Shown here: piece by piece, positions 35,115-46,544 of the stretch
Position numbering within the stretch: position 1 is the first letter of the stretch
How the letters are laid out: each line of letters starts with the position of its first letter
Source of the DNA: Pseudomonas sp. SLFW
GTDB lineage: Bacteria; Pseudomonadota; Gammaproteobacteria; Pseudomonadales; Pseudomonadaceae
Direction: 5' to 3'
NCBI RefSeq assembly: GCF_009905615.1
Contig: NZ_JAAAKW010000001.1
Location: 434,001 to 498,000 of the forward strand
DNA length: 64,000 bases
Translations under genes and position numbers: made by a program
Notes under the pieces: generated by a model
The model's database searches: none
The model's input: the letters and a program-made list of their open reading frames with translations, nothing else
Told to the model about the DNA's origin: nothing

Positions 35115-36467
35115 TTACAGTCGTCCCAGATCGTTGACCAGTGCGAGCAACATGACTCCAACCACCAGACTTATCCCGATCTGAACCCCCCAACCCTGCA
35201 CCTTTTCCGACAGTGGGCGACCACGCGCCCACTCGATCAGATAAAACAGCAAGTGCCCCCCGTCCAACACTGGAATGGGTAGCAAATTGAGAACCCCCAG
35301 GCTTATGCTCAGATAAGCAAGGAAATTCAAGAAGTCACCTACACCTGACTGGGCCGAAGCGCCCGCCACTTTAGCAATGGTTATCGGTCCGCTCAAGTTT
35401 TTTACCGAGAGCTCGCCGAACAACATTTTCCTCAGCGAATCGAGCGTCAATACGCTCATGGTCCACGTGCGCCGCGCCCCCTCTGCGACGGCGGCCACAG
35501 GCCCGTAGCTCACCTCGCGCAGCATTTCCGGTGGCCAATCGATGCCTTTTACCCCGGCGCCGAGGTAACCCGTCGCCGTCTTGCTTTCGCCACGAGCGAC
35601 CAAGGTGACCGGGACGTCGATTCTCGCATTGTCTCGCTCGACACTCAGCAAAATCCGGGTATCAGGACGGACACGAACCCAGTCCACAACTTGCTGCCAC
35701 TCGTTGACGGGCTGGCCGTCCAGCGCCAACAGGCGGTCACCGGTTTTCAGACCAGCGGCCTGGGCCGGACCGGCAGGATCGAGCTCAGCCAGCACTGGCG
35801 GCAATGCCGGGCGCCATGGACGAATACCCAGCGAACGGATCGGGTCTGGCTCGTCCGCACCCTTGAGCCAGTTATCCAGCGCCAGCGTACGGGGAGTATC
35901 GACGTCAGAACCCTGGTCACGGACCTTCAGGGCAATGGTCCCGCTTTCGCCAAGACGACGGACCAGCTGAAGATTCACAGCTGACCAGCCGGTCGTGGCT
36001 TCGCCATCAACGGATACAATTTCCTGCCCGGAGACCAATCCGGCCTTCTCAGCGATGCTACCCGCTTCGACGCCGCCGATGACCGGACGCACTTGCTGGC
36101 TGCCCAGCATCGCCAGCACCCAGAAAAAGACGATGGCCAGTAAAAAGTTGGCGACCGGACCCGCGATGACAATAGCGATCCGCTGATAAACGGTCTTGCG
36201 GTTGAACGATTGGTCGACCAGCTCCGGAGGCACTTCGCCCTCCCGCTCGTCGAGCATCTTCACGTAGCCGCCCAACGGAATGGCGGCAACAACGTATTCG
36301 GTGCCCTTGCGGTCATGCCAACGCAAGAGCGGCATGCCGAAGCCGACGGAAAACCGCAGCACCTTGACACCACAACGCCGCGCCACCCAGAAGTGGCCAA
36401 ATTCGTGAAAAGTCACCAGCACGCCCAGGGCAACCAGGGTGCCGACAATCATATAAAGCGCACTCAT
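35115..36467 (-). CDS. rseP: Site-2 protease RseP (regulator of sigma-E protease)
   Basis: A 450-residue intramembrane zinc metalloprotease. It makes the second cut in the anti-sigma factor RseA/MucA, releasing sigma-E/AlgU. The HEFGH zinc motif is at residues 21-25 in the first membrane segment, two PDZ domains occupy the periplasmic middle, and the second active-site segment reads LLPIPVLDGGHLLFY. It lies between dxr and bamA, linking envelope stress control to the assembly genes. Confidence 0.97.
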   Translation of the reverse strand: MSALYMIVGTLVALGVLVTFHEFGHFWVARRCGVKVLRFSVGFGMPLLRWHDRKGTEYVVAAIPLGGYVKMLDEREGEVPPELVDQSFNRKTVYQRIAIVIAGPVANFLLAIVFFWVLAMLGSQQVRPVIGGVEAGSIAEKAGLVSGQEIVSVDGEATTGWSAVNLQLVRRLGESGTIALKVRDQGSDVDTPRTLALDNWLKGADEPDPIRSLGIRPWRPALPPVLAELDPAGPAQAAGLKTGDRLLALDGQPVNEWQQVVDWVRVRPDTRILLSVERDNARIDVPVTLVARGESKTATGYLGAGVKGIDWPPEMLREVSYGPVAAVAEGARRTWTMSVLTLDSLRKMLFGELSVKNLSGPITIAKVAGASAQSGVGDFLNFLAYLSISLGVLNLLPIPVLDGGHLLFYLIEWARGRPLSEKVQGWGVQIGISLVVGVMLLALVNDLGRL

Positions 36468-36560
36468 CGCTGTTCTCCGGATACCGGTTTGGCGTTGCAG
36501 GCGGGCATCCGGGGACAGCCCACCCACGTCGATGAACCCGTGTCACTTGGCCAATATGGC

Positions 36561-37751
36561 TTATCGGTCATTACGTTTCAGCCACTGCCCGGCCAGCGCT
36601 CGCGCCCTGGCATCGACGTCAAACACAGTTTCAAGCTCGCTCACCGCAATCACCGGTTCGAGGTTCAAGACCTCGTCGATCATACTCGCGATTTCCGGAA
36701 AGCGAATGCGCCGGTCAAGAAACGCCGCAACGGCCACTTCGTTCACCGCGTTCAGGACCGCAGGGGCGCTGTCGCCGACTTCCGCAGCTTGCCGTGCGAG
36801 ACGCAAGCAAGGGAAGCGCACTTCATCCGGCGCCTGGAAGTCCAGTCGCCCTATGCTGAAGAGATCAAGCGGTGCAACGCCCGAATCGATACGCTCCGGC
36901 CACGCCAGTGCATGCGCAATCGGCGTACGCATGTCTGGGTTGCCGAGTTGAGCCAGTACCGAGCCGTCCACGTAATCCACCATCGAATGGATCACGCTTT
37001 GAGGGTGAATCACCACTTCGATACGAGCCGGTGCAGTGTCGAACAACCAGCAGGCCTCGATCAGTTCGAGCCCTTTGTTCATCATGCTGGCGGAATCAAC
37101 GGAAATTTTGCGCCCCATCGACCAGTTCGGGTGCGCGCAGGCCTGCTCGGGTGACACATGCTCCAGCTCCGGCAGCGGCGTTTCGCGAAAAGGCCCACCC
37201 GAAGCCGTCAACAAGATCCGACGCACGCCGACCGAATCCAGACCGTTGCCATAATGGCCTGGCAAACACTGAAAAATCGCGTTGTGCTCGCTGTCGAGAG
37301 GCAGCAAGACGGTGCCGCTGCGCCGAACCGCCTGCATGAACAAGGCACCCGACATGACCAGCGCTTCTTTGTTGGCCAGCAGCACTTTCTTGCCCGCCTC
37401 GACCGCCGCCAGTGTCGGACGCAAGCCAGCGGCACCGACAATGGCGGCCAGCACAGTATCCACCTCGGGGTGAGCCGATACTTCGCACAGCCCCCCCTCC
37501 CCTACCAACACGCGTGTGTCGAGACCGGCGGCACGCAGATCGTCCTGCAATTGTCGGGCTGCCGCGACTGTCGGCACCACCGCGAACTGCGGGACATGAC
37601 GGACGCACAGTGCAAGCAACTCCGCCAGACGGCTGAACCCGGTCAGGGCAAAGACCTTGTAGCGCGCCGGGTGTCGTGCGATGACATCGAGGGTGCTAAG
37701 CCCCACCGAGCCAGTCGCCCCGAGAACCGTGATGTGTTGGAGCCGGCTCAC
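36561..37751 (-). CDS. dxr: 1-deoxy-D-xylulose 5-phosphate reductoisomerase
   Basis: A 396-residue DXR (IspC), which makes MEP from DXP with NADPH. The NADPH site is [14 protein letters not shown] at the N-terminus; the metal and substrate region includes [14 protein letters not shown] and [19 protein letters not shown]. It overlaps the cdsA stop by four bases and precedes rseP by 93 bases. Confidence 0.98.
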   Translation of the reverse strand: MSRLQHITVLGATGSVGLSTLDVIARHPARYKVFALTGFSRLAELLALCVRHVPQFAVVPTVAAARQLQDDLRAAGLDTRVLVGEGGLCEVSAHPEVDTVLAAIVGAAGLRPTLAAVEAGKKVLLANKEALVMSGALFMQAVRRSGTVLLPLDSEHNAIFQCLPGHYGNGLDSVGVRRILLTASGGPFRETPLPELEHVSPEQACAHPNWSMGRKISVDSASMMNKGLELIEACWLFDTAPARIEVVIHPQSVIHSMVDYVDGSVLAQLGNPDMRTPIAHALAWPERIDSGVAPLDLFSIGRLDFQAPDEVRFPCLRLARQAAEVGDSAPAVLNAVNEVAVAAFLDRRIRFPEIASMIDEVLNLEPVIAVSELETVFDVDARARALAGQWLKRNDR

Positions 37752-38566
37752 ATCAGACCCCAGTCTTTGGCGGCCCAGAGCAACAGGGCGAACACCGGAA
37801 TCGCGGCGGTCAGGCTGTCGATCCGGTCCAGCACACCGCCATGACCCGGCAAGAGATTACTGCTGTCCTTGACCCCGGATTTACGCTTGAACATGCTCTC
37901 GGTCAGATCGCCCACGACGGACACCAGCACGATAATCGCGGCGCACACCAGCGAAAAAACAATCTCGGACACCTGCCAACCGCGGTTCACACCGACGATC
38001 AACGTAATCAGCAAACAGGCTGCCAGGCCGCCATACAAACCTTCCCAGCTTTTGCCCGGACTGACCTTCGGCGCCAGCTTGCGCTTGCCGAATGCCTTGC
38101 CCGAGAAATAGGCACCGATGTCGGCGCCCCACACCAGCACCATGACCGAGAGAATCAGCCAGTTGCCCATCGGGGCGAGCTTGATGAGGATCAGACCCTG
38201 CCATGCCGGCAGGAGAATCAACAGACCAATCACCAGCTTGTACGCCACGCTGGACCAGTGCTCGCTGGACTCTGGATACGTCAGCACCAGCCACGTCGCG
38301 ACCAGCCACCAGATCAGTGCTGCGACCAGCACCCAAGGCGCCAGTCCAGGCAAGAGGTACAAGAGAAACAACAGCACCGCGACCACGGCGGCATAGCCCA
38401 CGCGAATCGACTGAGTTTCGAAACCCGCGAGACGGGCCCACTCCCAGGCGCCCAGTACGACCACCGCGCCGATGAACAGCGCAAAACTGCCACCTTCCAG
38501 AAGGAAAAAGCCGCACAGCGCCAAGGGCGCAAGAATCAGCGCTGTAATGATTCGTTGTTTGAGCAT
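37748..38566 (-). CDS. cdsA: Phosphatidate cytidylyltransferase
   Basis: A 272-residue polytopic membrane enzyme that makes CDP-diacylglycerol for phospholipid synthesis. About eight hydrophobic segments are visible, and the CDS signature [22 protein letters not shown] lies near the C-terminus. The start is set at [11 protein letters not shown] (38566), which overlaps the last base of the uppS stop. Confidence 0.97.
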   Translation of the reverse strand: MLKQRIITALILAPLALCGFFLLEGGSFALFIGAVVVLGAWEWARLAGFETQSIRVGYAAVVAVLLFLLYLLPGLAPWVLVAALIWWLVATWLVLTYPESSEHWSSVAYKLVIGLLILLPAWQGLILIKLAPMGNWLILSVMVLVWGADIGAYFSGKAFGKRKLAPKVSPGKSWEGLYGGLAACLLITLIVGVNRGWQVSEIVFSLVCAAIIVLVSVVGDLTESMFKRKSGVKDSSNLLPGHGGVLDRIDSLTAAIPVFALLLWAAKDWGLM

Positions 38567-39321
38567 TAAGCACGGGCTCCAGCTTCTACCTGCTCGCTGG
38601 TTTTCCCGAAGCGGCGTTGGCGCGAAGCGAAATCGGCCAGCGCATCGCGCATGGCTTCGTGTTTGAAGTCCGGCCAGAACAGGTCGGAGAAGTACAGCTC
38701 GGCGTACGCCAGCTGCCAAAGCAAGAAATTACTGATGCGGTGTTCGCCACCGGTACGGATGCACAGGTCCGGCAATGGCAAGTCACCGGTGGCCAGGCAC
38801 GTCTGCAGGAGTTCGGGCGTAATGTCGTCCGGGCGCAAATGCCCGGCCTGCACTTCACGGGCCAGACGCTGAGCCGCCTGCGCGATGTCCCACTGGCCGC
38901 CATAGTTCGCGGCGATTTGCAGGACAAAGCGGGTGTTGCCGGCGGTTTTCGCTTCGGCCTCGCGAATCGCAGCCTGAAGCTCAGGATGGAAACGTGCACG
39001 GTCACCAATGATGCGCAGACTGATACCGTTCTCGTTCAGGCGCTTGGTCTCACGACGCAACGCCGTGAAGAACAACTCCATCAACGCGCCGACCTCTTCG
39101 GCCGGCCGCTGCCAGTTTTCACTGGAGAACGCGAAAAGCGTCAGCACCTCGACCTTGGCCTCGGCACACACTTCGATCACCGCACGGACAGCGTCCACGC
39201 CAGCCTTGTGACCCGCCACACCCGGCAACAGACGCTTTTTAGCCCAGCGATTGTTCCCATCCATGATGATCGCGACATGACGCGGCACCGATGACGGCAC
39301 AGCCAGCTTTGTCTTTTCCAT
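38566..39321 (-). CDS. uppS: Di-trans,poly-cis-undecaprenyl-diphosphate synthase
   Basis: A 251-residue cis-prenyltransferase that adds eight isopentenyl units to farnesyl diphosphate, giving the C55 carrier for peptidoglycan and LPS. The catalytic Asp is in IIMDGNNRWAK, and the C-terminal signature DLCIRTGGEHRISNFLLWQ is clear. It follows frr by 16 bases. Confidence 0.98.
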   Translation of the reverse strand: MEKTKLAVPSSVPRHVAIIMDGNNRWAKKRLLPGVAGHKAGVDAVRAVIEVCAEAKVEVLTLFAFSSENWQRPAEEVGALMELFFTALRRETKRLNENGISLRIIGDRARFHPELQAAIREAEAKTAGNTRFVLQIAANYGGQWDIAQAAQRLAREVQAGHLRPDDITPELLQTCLATGDLPLPDLCIRTGGEHRISNFLLWQLAYAELYFSDLFWPDFKHEAMRDALADFASRQRRFGKTSEQVEAGARA

Positions 39322-39337
39322 GAAAGCTTCCTGACCC

Positions 39338-39895
39338 TTATACGGCCATCAGGTCTTTTTCTTTCTCTTCAGTGGCTTTTGTGATCTGAGCCTCGAAGTC
39401 CTTGATCAGCTTGTCGATCTCGGCCGTGCCACGACGCTCTTCGTCTTCGCTGATTTCCTTGTCCTTGACCAGCTTTTTCAGATCGCCCAATGCGTCACGG
39501 CGAATGTTACGCACAGCAACACGAGCATCTTCGGCTGCACTGCGCGCCTGCTTGGTGAAGCCTTTCCGTGTTTCTTCCGTCAGGGCGGGCATGGAAATCA
39601 GCAGCAGCTCACCGAGGTTGGTCGGGTTGAGGTTCAAGCCTGCACTCTGAATCGCCTTATCGACCGCCGCGAGCATGTTGCGCTCAAACGCCACGACCTG
39701 GAGGGTACGGGAATCCTTGACCGTGACGTTGGCAACACCGCTCAACGGGGTATCGGTGCCGTAGTACGGAACCATCACGTTACCCAGGATGCTTGGGTGT
39801 GCCTTGCCGGTACGAATCTGGCCAAACGCGTGGTTCAGGGATTCGATGGATTTTTGCATGCGCTCTTGAGCGTCTTTTTTGATTTCGTTGATCAT
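39338..39895 (-). CDS. frr: Ribosome recycling factor
   Basis: A 185-residue RRF, which with EF-G splits post-termination ribosomes. The hinge region and helical domain are typical ([36 protein letters not shown]). Its start overlaps the pyrH stop by four bases. Confidence 0.99.
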   Translation of the reverse strand: MINEIKKDAQERMQKSIESLNHAFGQIRTGKAHPSILGNVMVPYYGTDTPLSGVANVTVKDSRTLQVVAFERNMLAAVDKAIQSAGLNLNPTNLGELLLISMPALTEETRKGFTKQARSAAEDARVAVRNIRRDALGDLKKLVKDKEISEDEERRGTAEIDKLIKDFEAQITKATEEKEKDLMAV

Positions 39896-40635
39896 TGTTC
39901 GCCTTCCTCGATCAAAGTTCCTTCCGCGCCGCCATGCACGATATTCAGCAGGGCGCCGGGTTTGTTCATATTAAAGACACGCAGCGGCATCTTGTGGTCA
40001 CGGCACAGGCAGATGGCCGTCAAGTCCATTACGCCCAGCTTGCGATCCAGCACTTCATCGTAAGTCAGATGATCGAACTTCTCGGCATGCGGGTCTTTGA
40101 ATGGATCGGCAGTGTACACACCATCGACCTTGGTTGCCTTCAACACCACATCGGCGTCAATTTCGATCGCGCGCAGGCACGCTGCCGAATCGGTGGTGAA
40201 GAACGGGTTGCCAGTACCTGCGGCGAAGATCACCACTTCTTTGGCGTTGAGGTGACGCATTGCCTTGCGGCGATCGTAGTGATCGGTCACACCCACCATG
40301 GAGATGGCCGACATCACGATGGCGGAAATATTGGCGCGCTCCAGCGCATCACGCATGGCCAAGGCGTTCATCACAGTGGCCAGCATGCCCATGTGATCAC
40401 CCGTGACCCGATCCATGCCAGCCGCGCTAAGCGCCGCACCACGGAACAGGTTGCCACCACCGATGACCAGACCGACCTGAACACCGATTCCTACCAGCTG
40501 ACCCACTTCAAGCGCCATGCGATCCAGCACTTTGGGGTCGATACCGAACTCTTCGGACCCCATCAGGGCCTCGCCGCTAAGCTTGAGTAGAATGCGTTTA
40601 TAGCGAGCTTGATAACCACTGCCCTGCTGAGCCAT
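39892..40635 (-). CDS. pyrH: Uridylate kinase
   Basis: A 247-residue UMP kinase of the amino-acid-kinase fold, making UDP from UMP and allosterically controlled by GTP and [24 protein letters not shown] and [19 protein letters not shown] are the main nucleotide and substrate segments. GGAGAG on the minus strand precedes the ATG. It lies after a 193-bp gap with the tsf terminator, so it probably starts a new unit. Confidence 0.98.
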   Translation of the reverse strand: MAQQGSGYQARYKRILLKLSGEALMGSEEFGIDPKVLDRMALEVGQLVGIGVQVGLVIGGGNLFRGAALSAAGMDRVTGDHMGMLATVMNALAMRDALERANISAIVMSAISMVGVTDHYDRRKAMRHLNAKEVVIFAAGTGNPFFTTDSAACLRAIEIDADVVLKATKVDGVYTADPFKDPHAEKFDHLTYDEVLDRKLGVMDLTAICLCRDHKMPLRVFNMNKPGALLNIVHGGAEGTLIEEGEQ

Positions 40636-40772
40636 TGCGAATCTCTCCTGCGGCGTTTAAAAAAAATCTGCGGCCATTTTCAGCCTGCGGTAACTCTAGG
40701 CTACTTCGTCAGGAATTCGCAGCCTCATGAGCCACGCACCCTGGAAAAATAAATTCCTCCTGCCGTTTTGAC

Positions 40773-40806
40773 AAAGAGGCTGCGCGCGTGAGCGGGCAGC
40801 CTCTTT
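40773..40806 (-). terminator. Terminator of tsf
   Basis: AAAGAGGCTGC (40773-40783) and GCAGCCTCTTT (40796-40806) form a perfect 11-bp stem 22 bases after the tsf stop, with a short T-containing tail on the minus strand. Confidence 0.8.
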
Positions 40807-40828
40807 GGTCGACAGTTGGAGAACCGTC

Positions 40829-41692
40829 TTATTGCTTGCTGGCAGCTACTTGAGCAGCGACTTCTTCAGCGAAGTTGTCGACTGGCTTCTCGATGCCTTC
40901 GCCCACTTTGAAGTAGGTGAACGAAACGATTTCAGCGCCGGCTTTCTTGGCCAGTTCACCGACCTTGACTTCCGGGTTCTTGACGAACGCTTGCTCAACC
41001 AGGCTGGCTTCAGCCAGGAACTTGGTGATGCGGCCCTGAACCATTTTGTCAGCGATCTCGGCAGGCTTGCCTTTGATCTTGTCTTCGTTCAGTTGCAGGA
41101 AGACACTCTTCTCGCGCTCGATCGCTTCGGCCGAAACGTCGGAAGGCAGCAGGAACTCAGGGTTGCTGGCAGCAACGTGCATCGCGATGTCTTTGGCCAG
41201 CTCGGCGTCGCCGCCTTTCAGCGCTACAACCACACCGATTTTGTTGCCGTGCAGGTACGAGCCCAGTACGTCACCTTCAACACGCGCCAGACGACGGATG
41301 TTGACGTTTTCGCCGACTTTGGCAACCAGAGCGGTACGCTCGGTTTCCTGAGCTTCGATCAGTTGCTCAACGGTCAGTTCTGGCTGGTCGAAAGCCTTGT
41401 TGACACTGACGGCGACGAAGTTTTTGAAGTCGTCTTGCAGCGCCAGGAAGTCGGTCTGCGAGTTCACTTCGATCAGGACAGCGCGCTTGCCGTTGTCCTT
41501 GATTGCGATAGCGCCTTCAGCAGCGACGTTACCTGCTTTCTTGGCTGCCTTGATTGCGCCCGAAGCACGCATATCGTCGATGGCTTTTTCGATGTCGCCG
41601 CCAGCCTTGGTCAAGGCTTTTTTGCAGTCCATCATGCCTTCGCCAGTGCGCTCGCGCAGTTCTTTGACCAACGCTGCAGTAATCTCTGCCAT
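40829..41692 (-). CDS. tsf: Elongation factor Ts
   Basis: A 287-residue EF-Ts, the GDP/GTP exchange factor of EF-Tu. The N-terminal UBA-like domain ([20 protein letters not shown]) contains the family signature, and the NSQTDFLA segment follows. It is separated from rpsB by 182 bases with a strong hairpin that probably sets the rpsB:tsf ratio. Confidence 0.99.
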   Translation of the reverse strand: MAEITAALVKELRERTGEGMMDCKKALTKAGGDIEKAIDDMRASGAIKAAKKAGNVAAEGAIAIKDNGKRAVLIEVNSQTDFLALQDDFKNFVAVSVNKAFDQPELTVEQLIEAQETERTALVAKVGENVNIRRLARVEGDVLGSYLHGNKIGVVVALKGGDAELAKDIAMHVAASNPEFLLPSDVSAEAIEREKSVFLQLNEDKIKGKPAEIADKMVQGRITKFLAEASLVEQAFVKNPEVKVGELAKKAGAEIVSFTYFKVGEGIEKPVDNFAEEVAAQVAASKQ

Positions 41693-41820
41693 TTCAAAAT
41701 CCTCTTGGATAGGTCTTCAACCATTCCACCCGCCATGCGGGCGTCAAATTCTTGAAAAGCCATGGTGACAGCTGCGCATGACAACTAAGTCGGTGGCAAC
41801 GCCAGATGGTTTTCGAGGTG

Positions 41821-41849
41821 GCAAAAAGGGGGCCGAGCCCCCTTTTTGC
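41821..41849 (-). terminator. Attenuator/terminator between rpsB and tsf
   Basis: GCAAAAAGGGGG and CCCCCTTTTTGC form a perfect 12-bp stem around CCGAG, 26 bases after the rpsB stop. The stem's own T run serves as the U tract. tsf downstream probably depends on partial read-through, as at the rpsB-tsf junction of E. coli. Confidence 0.85.
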
Positions 41850-41874
41850 GTACCGAGTAGACGCTAAGCGTCAG

Positions 41875-42609
41875 TTACTCGGCAGCAGTTGCCGCTTCTT
41901 CAGCGTAAACTTCGGTGCCGCCAGAAACGTTGTTACGACCACGGATGACAGCGTCAGCCATCGAACCCATGTACAGCTGAATGGCGCGAATGGCGTCATC
42001 GTTACCTGGGATGATGTAGTCAACGCCTTCCGGGCTGCTGTTGGTATCGACAACGCCGATGACCGGGATACCCAGCTTGTTGGCTTCGGTGATCGCGATG
42101 CGCTCGTGGTCAACGTCGATGACGAACAGTGCGTCAGGCAGACCGCCCATGTCCTTGATACCACCCAGGCTGCGGTCCAGCTTTTCCAGATCGCGAGTGC
42201 GCATCAGCGCCTCTTTCTTGGTCAGCTTGGCGAAAGTACCGTCTTCAGCCTGAACTTCCAGCTCGCGCAGACGCTTGATGGAGGCACGGATGGTTTTGAA
42301 GTTGGTCAGCATGCCGCCCAACCAGCGGTGGTCGACGAACGGCGAACCGCAACGTGCTGCTTCTTCAGCAACGATCTTGCCAGCGGAACGCTTGGTGCCG
42401 ACGAACAGAATCTTGTTTTTGCCCTGGGCCAGACGCTCTACGAAGGTCAGTGCCTCGTTGAACATAGGCAGGGTTTTTTCAAGGTTGATGATGTGAATCT
42501 TGTTACGCGCGCCGAAAATGTATTTACCCATTTTCGGGTTCCAGTAACGGGTTTGGTGACCGAAGTGCACACCGGCCTTCAGCATATCGCGCATGTTGAC
42601 TTGGGACAT
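41875..42609 (-). CDS. rpsB: 30S ribosomal protein S2
   Basis: A 244-residue S2. The N-terminus [20 protein letters not shown] and the [19 protein letters not shown] segment are diagnostic. AAGGA lies 8 bases before the ATG at 42609; the frame extends further upstream, but through the leader RNA. S2 is the presumed autoregulator of its own operon through that leader. Confidence 0.99.
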   Translation of the reverse strand: MSQVNMRDMLKAGVHFGHQTRYWNPKMGKYIFGARNKIHIINLEKTLPMFNEALTFVERLAQGKNKILFVGTKRSAGKIVAEEAARCGSPFVDHRWLGGMLTNFKTIRASIKRLRELEVQAEDGTFAKLTKKEALMRTRDLEKLDRSLGGIKDMGGLPDALFVIDVDHERIAITEANKLGIPVIGVVDTNSSPEGVDYIIPGNDDAIRAIQLYMGSMADAVIRGRNNVSGGTEVYAEEAATAAE

Positions 42610-42741
42610 GATAGTTCCTTGATAAGTCGGGTTAGGCCTCCACGTATCCCAATGACCAACCAACGGCATGTACCGAGGGCACCCAGGTCATCGTGTCGAC
42701 ACGTGTGTGGGTTTGGGCTTTCGGGGCGGACCCCGTAAAGC
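42610..42741 (-). promoter_or_regulatory. rpsB 5' leader, probable S2 autoregulatory RNA
   Basis: The leader of about 130 bases from the probable start near 42741 contains a perfect hairpin CGGGG-TCCG-CCCCG (42722-42735) and a CATGCCGTTGGTTGGTCATTGG stretch closer to the start codon. Leaders of this size that bind S2 are known upstream of gammaproteobacterial rpsB. Assignment to that class is by position and general resemblance only. Confidence 0.5.
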
Positions 42742-42748
42742 GGCGCAT

Positions 42749-42754
42749 TTTATA
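42749..42754 (-). promoter_or_regulatory. -10 element of the rpsB promoter
   Basis: The minus strand reads TATAAA, within GATATAAAATG. The best -35 at 17-bp spacing is TTCCGT, which is weak. No gene lies between this element and the divergent map promoter, completing the 338-bp rpsB-map gap. Confidence 0.55.
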
Positions 42755-42887
42755 TCACAAAAGTCTGCATAACGGAACCCGGAATAAGATCCTGTTTTCT
42801 CGACGCTTTTGCCCGGACAGCCCTGCCGTCTACCGGCCCTGCCAGCCTTTATATAAGGAAGCGATGATAACCCGCTTGGCATCGGTC

Positions 42888-42896
42888 TGGTAGAAT
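42888..42896 (+). promoter_or_regulatory. Extended -10 promoter of map
   Basis: TGGTAGAAT is an extended -10 (TG-N-TAGAAT), about 52 bases before the map start and divergent from the rpsB promoter. No good -35 is seen. Confidence 0.5.
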
Positions 42897-42947
42897 CGCG
42901 TTTTTTCCGTGTTTTGCTGCGGCCCCGCCGCGCCGAGAGAGCCTTGT

Positions 42948-43730
42948 ATGACCGTTACCATCAAAACCCCCGAAGACATCGAAAAGATGCGCGTCGCCGG
43001 TCGTCTGGCGGCAGACGTTCTGGAAATGATCGGGGCCTACGTCAAGCCCGGCGTCACCACTGACGAGCTGGACCGCATCTGCCACGACTACATCGTCAAC
43101 GAGCAAAAAGCGATCCCTGCGCCGCTGAACTACAAGGGTTTCCCCAAATCCATCTGCACCTCGATCAACCATGTTGTCTGCCATGGCATTCCCAACGAGA
43201 AGCCGCTGAAGGAAGGCGACGTGTTGAACATCGACGTGACCGTGATCAAAGACGGTTACCACGGCGACACCAGCAAGATGTTCCACGTTGGCAAAGTGCC
43301 AGAGTGGGCCGAGCGCCTGTCGAAGATCACCCAGGAATGCATGTATAAAGGCATCGAGCTGGTCAAACCGGGCGCGCACCTGGGCGACATCGGTGAAGTG
43401 ATCCAGAAACACGCTGAAAAGAACGGTTTCTCCGTCGTAAAGGAATATTGCGGCCATGGCATCGGCAAGGTGTTCCATGAAGAACCGCAAGTGCTGCACT
43501 ACGGCAAGGCGGGCACCGGCATGGAACTCAAGGAAGGCATGACCTTCACCATCGAGCCGATGATCAATCAGGGCAAGGCTGATACCCGTTTGCTGGGCGA
43601 CGGCTGGACCGCCATCACCAAGGACCGCAAGCTGTCGGCGCAGTGGGAGCACACCATTCTGGTCACCGCGACCGGGTATGAAATCTTCACGTTGCGCAGC
43701 GACGACACCATCGCCCGCACCTCCGCCTGA
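42948..43730 (+). CDS. map: Methionine aminopeptidase, type I
   Basis: A 260-residue MetAP-I that removes N-terminal Met from new proteins. His79 lies in VCHGIP; metal ligands Asp96 and Asp107 lie in LNIDVTVIKDGYHGDTSKM; the C-terminal FTIEPMI region supplies Glu. The start at 42948 (MTVTIKTPEDIEK) is preceded by GAGAG. It is divergent from rpsB and upstream of glnD, the standard order. Confidence 0.98.
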   Translation: MTVTIKTPEDIEKMRVAGRLAADVLEMIGAYVKPGVTTDELDRICHDYIVNEQKAIPAPLNYKGFPKSICTSINHVVCHGIPNEKPLKEGDVLNIDVTVIKDGYHGDTSKMFHVGKVPEWAERLSKITQECMYKGIELVKPGAHLGDIGEVIQKHAEKNGFSVVKEYCGHGIGKVFHEEPQVLHYGKAGTGMELKEGMTFTIEPMINQGKADTRLLGDGWTAITKDRKLSAQWEHTILVTATGYEIFTLRSDDTIARTSA

Positions 43731-43767
43731 TCACCCCGTGCGATATAGATAGAAGGAAAGCAGTTCG

Positions 43768-46467
43768 ATGCCGCAGGTGGACCCAGATTTGTTCGATCGT
43801 GGCCAGTTTCAGGCCGAACTGGCGTTGAAAGCGAGCCCCATCGCCGCCTTCAAAAAGGCTATCCGTCAGGCCCGCGAGGTACTGGACGAACGCTTCAAGT
43901 CGGGCCGGGAAATTCGTCGGTTGATCGAGGACCGGGCCTGGTTCGTCGACAACATCCTGCAGCAGGCCTGGGAACAGTTCGACTGGAGCGAGGATGCCGA
44001 CATTGCACTCCTCGCCGTCGGTGGCTATGGGCGCGGCGAACTGCATCCTTATTCGGACATCGACCTGCTGATCCTGCTGGACAGCGCCGATCACGAAGTT
44101 TTCCGCGACTCCATCGAGCGTTTTCTGACGCTGCTGTGGGACATTGGCCTTGAGGTTGGCCAGAGCGTGCGCTCGGTCGATGAGTGCGCCACCGAGGCCC
44201 TCGCGGACCTGACGGTGATCACCAACCTGATGGAAAGCCGGACGATTGCAGGCCCGGAGCATTTACGCCAGCGCATGCTGGAAGTCACCAGTACGAGCAA
44301 AATGTGGCCAAGCAAAGAGTTTTTCCTGGCCAAGCGCGCCGAGCAGAAAGCCCGTCATCACAAATACTTCGACACCGAATACAACCTGGAGCCGAACGTC
44401 AAAGGCTCCCCGGGTGGCCTGCGCGACATCCAGACCATTCTGTGGGTAGCCCGTCGTCAATATGGCACGCTGAATCTTCACGCCTTGGCGGACCAGGGCT
44501 TCCTGCTGGAAAGCGAACACGCGTTGCTCGCCGCCTCCCAGGAGTTTCTGTGGAAAGTGCGCTATGCCTTGCACATGCTGGCGGGCCGTTCCGAAGACCG
44601 CCTGCTGTTCGATTACCAGACCAGCATCGCCCGTTTGCTGGGCTATCAGGACAACGACGCGAAACTGGCCATCGAACGCTTCATGCAGAAGTATTACCGC
44701 GTGGTCATGAGCATCGCGCAATTGAGCGATCTGATCATTCAGCACTTCGAGGAGGTGATCCTGTCGGACGACGCCAACACCGTCACCGAATCGATCAACT
44801 CGCGCTTCCAATTGCACGATGGCTACATCGAAGCGACCCATCCGAATGTCTTCAAACGCACGCCGTTCGCGATTCTGGAGATCTTCGTGTTGATGGCTCA
44901 GCGCCCGGAAATCAAGGGCGTGCGTGCCGATACCATTCGCCTGCTGCGCGAACACCGGCACCTGATCAACGACGACTTCCGCAACGATATCCGCAACACC
45001 AGCCTGTTTATCGAGCTGTTCAAATGCGAGATCGGCATTCACCGCAACCTGCGCCGGATGAACCGTTACGGCATTCTCGGGCTGTACCTGCCGGAGTTCG
45101 GCCACATCGTCGGGCAAATGCAACACGATTTGTTCCACATCTACACCGTCGATGCGCACACCCTGAACCTGATCAAGCATCTGCGTAAGCTCCAATACAC
45201 GCAGGTGTCGGAGAAATTCCCGCTGGCCAGCAAGCTCATGGCCAAGCTGCCGAAACCCGAGCTGATCTACCTCGCAGGCTTGTACCACGACATCGGCAAG
45301 GGCCGCGGCGGCGATCACTCAGAACTGGGGGCGGTGGATGCCGAGGCGTTCGGCATCCGTCACCATCTGCCGAACTGGGACACCCAACTGATCGTCTGGC
45401 TGGTGCAGAACCATCTCGTGATGTCGACCACAGCCCAGCGCAAGGACCTCTCCGACCCGCAAGTCATTCACGACTTTGCGCAGTTCGTCGGCGACGAAGT
45501 GCATCTGGATTATCTCTATGTGCTGACCATCGCTGACATCAATGCCACCAACCCGACGCTCTGGAACTCGTGGCGCGCCAGCCTGTTGCGCCAGCTGTAC
45601 ACCGAGACCAAGCGCGCCCTCAAGCGCGGGCTGGAAAACCCGGTCGACCGCGAAGAGCAGATCCGTCGTACCCAAAGCGCGGCGCTGGACATTCTCGTGC
45701 GCAACGGCACCGATCCGGACGACGTCGAGCAACTGTGGTCGCAACTGGGCGATGACTACTTCCTGCGCCACACCGCAGGCGATGTGGCCTGGCACAGCGA
45801 TGCGATCCTTCAGCAACCGGCCGACGGTGGCCCTTTGGTACTGATCAAGGAAACCACCCAGCGCGAATTCGAAGGCGGCACCCAGATCTTCATTTACGCA
45901 CCGGATCAGCACGACTTCTTCGCGGTAACCGTGGCGGCGATGGACCAGCTGAACCTGAACATTCACGACGCCCGCGTCATCACGTCGACCAGCCAGTTCA
46001 CCCTCGACACCTATATCGTGCTCGACAGCGACGGCGGCTCGATCGGTGAAAACCCTGAACGCATCAAAGCGATTCGTGAAGGTTTGACCGAGGCCCTGCG
46101 CAACCCGGACGACTATCCGACGATCATCAAGCGTCGCGTGCCACGCCAGCTCAAGCATTTCGCATTCGCGCCCGTGGTGACGATTTCCAACGATGCGCAG
46201 CGACCGGTGACCGTGCTAGAGCTCAGCGCGCCAGACCGTCCGGGGTTGCTGGCACGGCTGGGCAAGATCTTTCTGGAGTTCGACCTGTCGCTGCAAAACG
46301 CCAAGATTGCAACCTTGGGCGAGCGCGTGGAGGACGTGTTCTTCCTCACCGACGAGAACAACCAGCCGCTGTCTGACCCGCAACTGTGCAGCCGTTTGCA
46401 AGATGCCATCGTCACGCAACTCAGCGTCAATCCCGAACCCACCAGCGGGTTGCGCATCAGCATCTGA
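43768..46467 (+). CDS. glnD: Bifunctional [protein-PII] uridylyltransferase/uridylyl-removing enzyme
   Basis: An 899-residue GlnD, the glutamine sensor that uridylylates PII proteins when nitrogen is short and removes UMP when it is plentiful. The nucleotidyltransferase motif [16 protein letters not shown] is at residues 85-100. The HD hydrolase motif is H507-D508 in [12 protein letters not shown]. Two ACT domains end the protein (around [20 protein letters not shown] and [19 protein letters not shown]), where glutamine binds. GAAGGAAAG precedes the ATG. Confidence 0.98.
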   Translation: MPQVDPDLFDRGQFQAELALKASPIAAFKKAIRQAREVLDERFKSGREIRRLIEDRAWFVDNILQQAWEQFDWSEDADIALLAVGGYGRGELHPYSDIDLLILLDSADHEVFRDSIERFLTLLWDIGLEVGQSVRSVDECATEALADLTVITNLMESRTIAGPEHLRQRMLEVTSTSKMWPSKEFFLAKRAEQKARHHKYFDTEYNLEPNVKGSPGGLRDIQTILWVARRQYGTLNLHALADQGFLLESEHALLAASQEFLWKVRYALHMLAGRSEDRLLFDYQTSIARLLGYQDNDAKLAIERFMQKYYRVVMSIAQLSDLIIQHFEEVILSDDANTVTESINSRFQLHDGYIEATHPNVFKRTPFAILEIFVLMAQRPEIKGVRADTIRLLREHRHLINDDFRNDIRNTSLFIELFKCEIGIHRNLRRMNRYGILGLYLPEFGHIVGQMQHDLFHIYTVDAHTLNLIKHLRKLQYTQVSEKFPLASKLMAKLPKPELIYLAGLYHDIGKGRGGDHSELGAVDAEAFGIRHHLPNWDTQLIVWLVQNHLVMSTTAQRKDLSDPQVIHDFAQFVGDEVHLDYLYVLTIADINATNPTLWNSWRASLLRQLYTETKRALKRGLENPVDREEQIRRTQSAALDILVRNGTDPDDVEQLWSQLGDDYFLRHTAGDVAWHSDAILQQPADGGPLVLIKETTQREFEGGTQIFIYAPDQHDFFAVTVAAMDQLNLNIHDARVITSTSQFTLDTYIVLDSDGGSIGENPERIKAIREGLTEALRNPDDYPTIIKRRVPRQLKHFAFAPVVTISNDAQRPVTVLELSAPDRPGLLARLGKIFLEFDLSLQNAKIATLGERVEDVFFLTDENNQPLSDPQLCSRLQDAIVTQLSVNPEPTSGLRISI

Positions 46468-46544
46468 ATCGACACCTTTTTCTGGCTATTCAACGGCGCC
46501 CGCCCCCGACGGGCTGGCGCCCCGCTTCCTGAGACCGATTGCCC

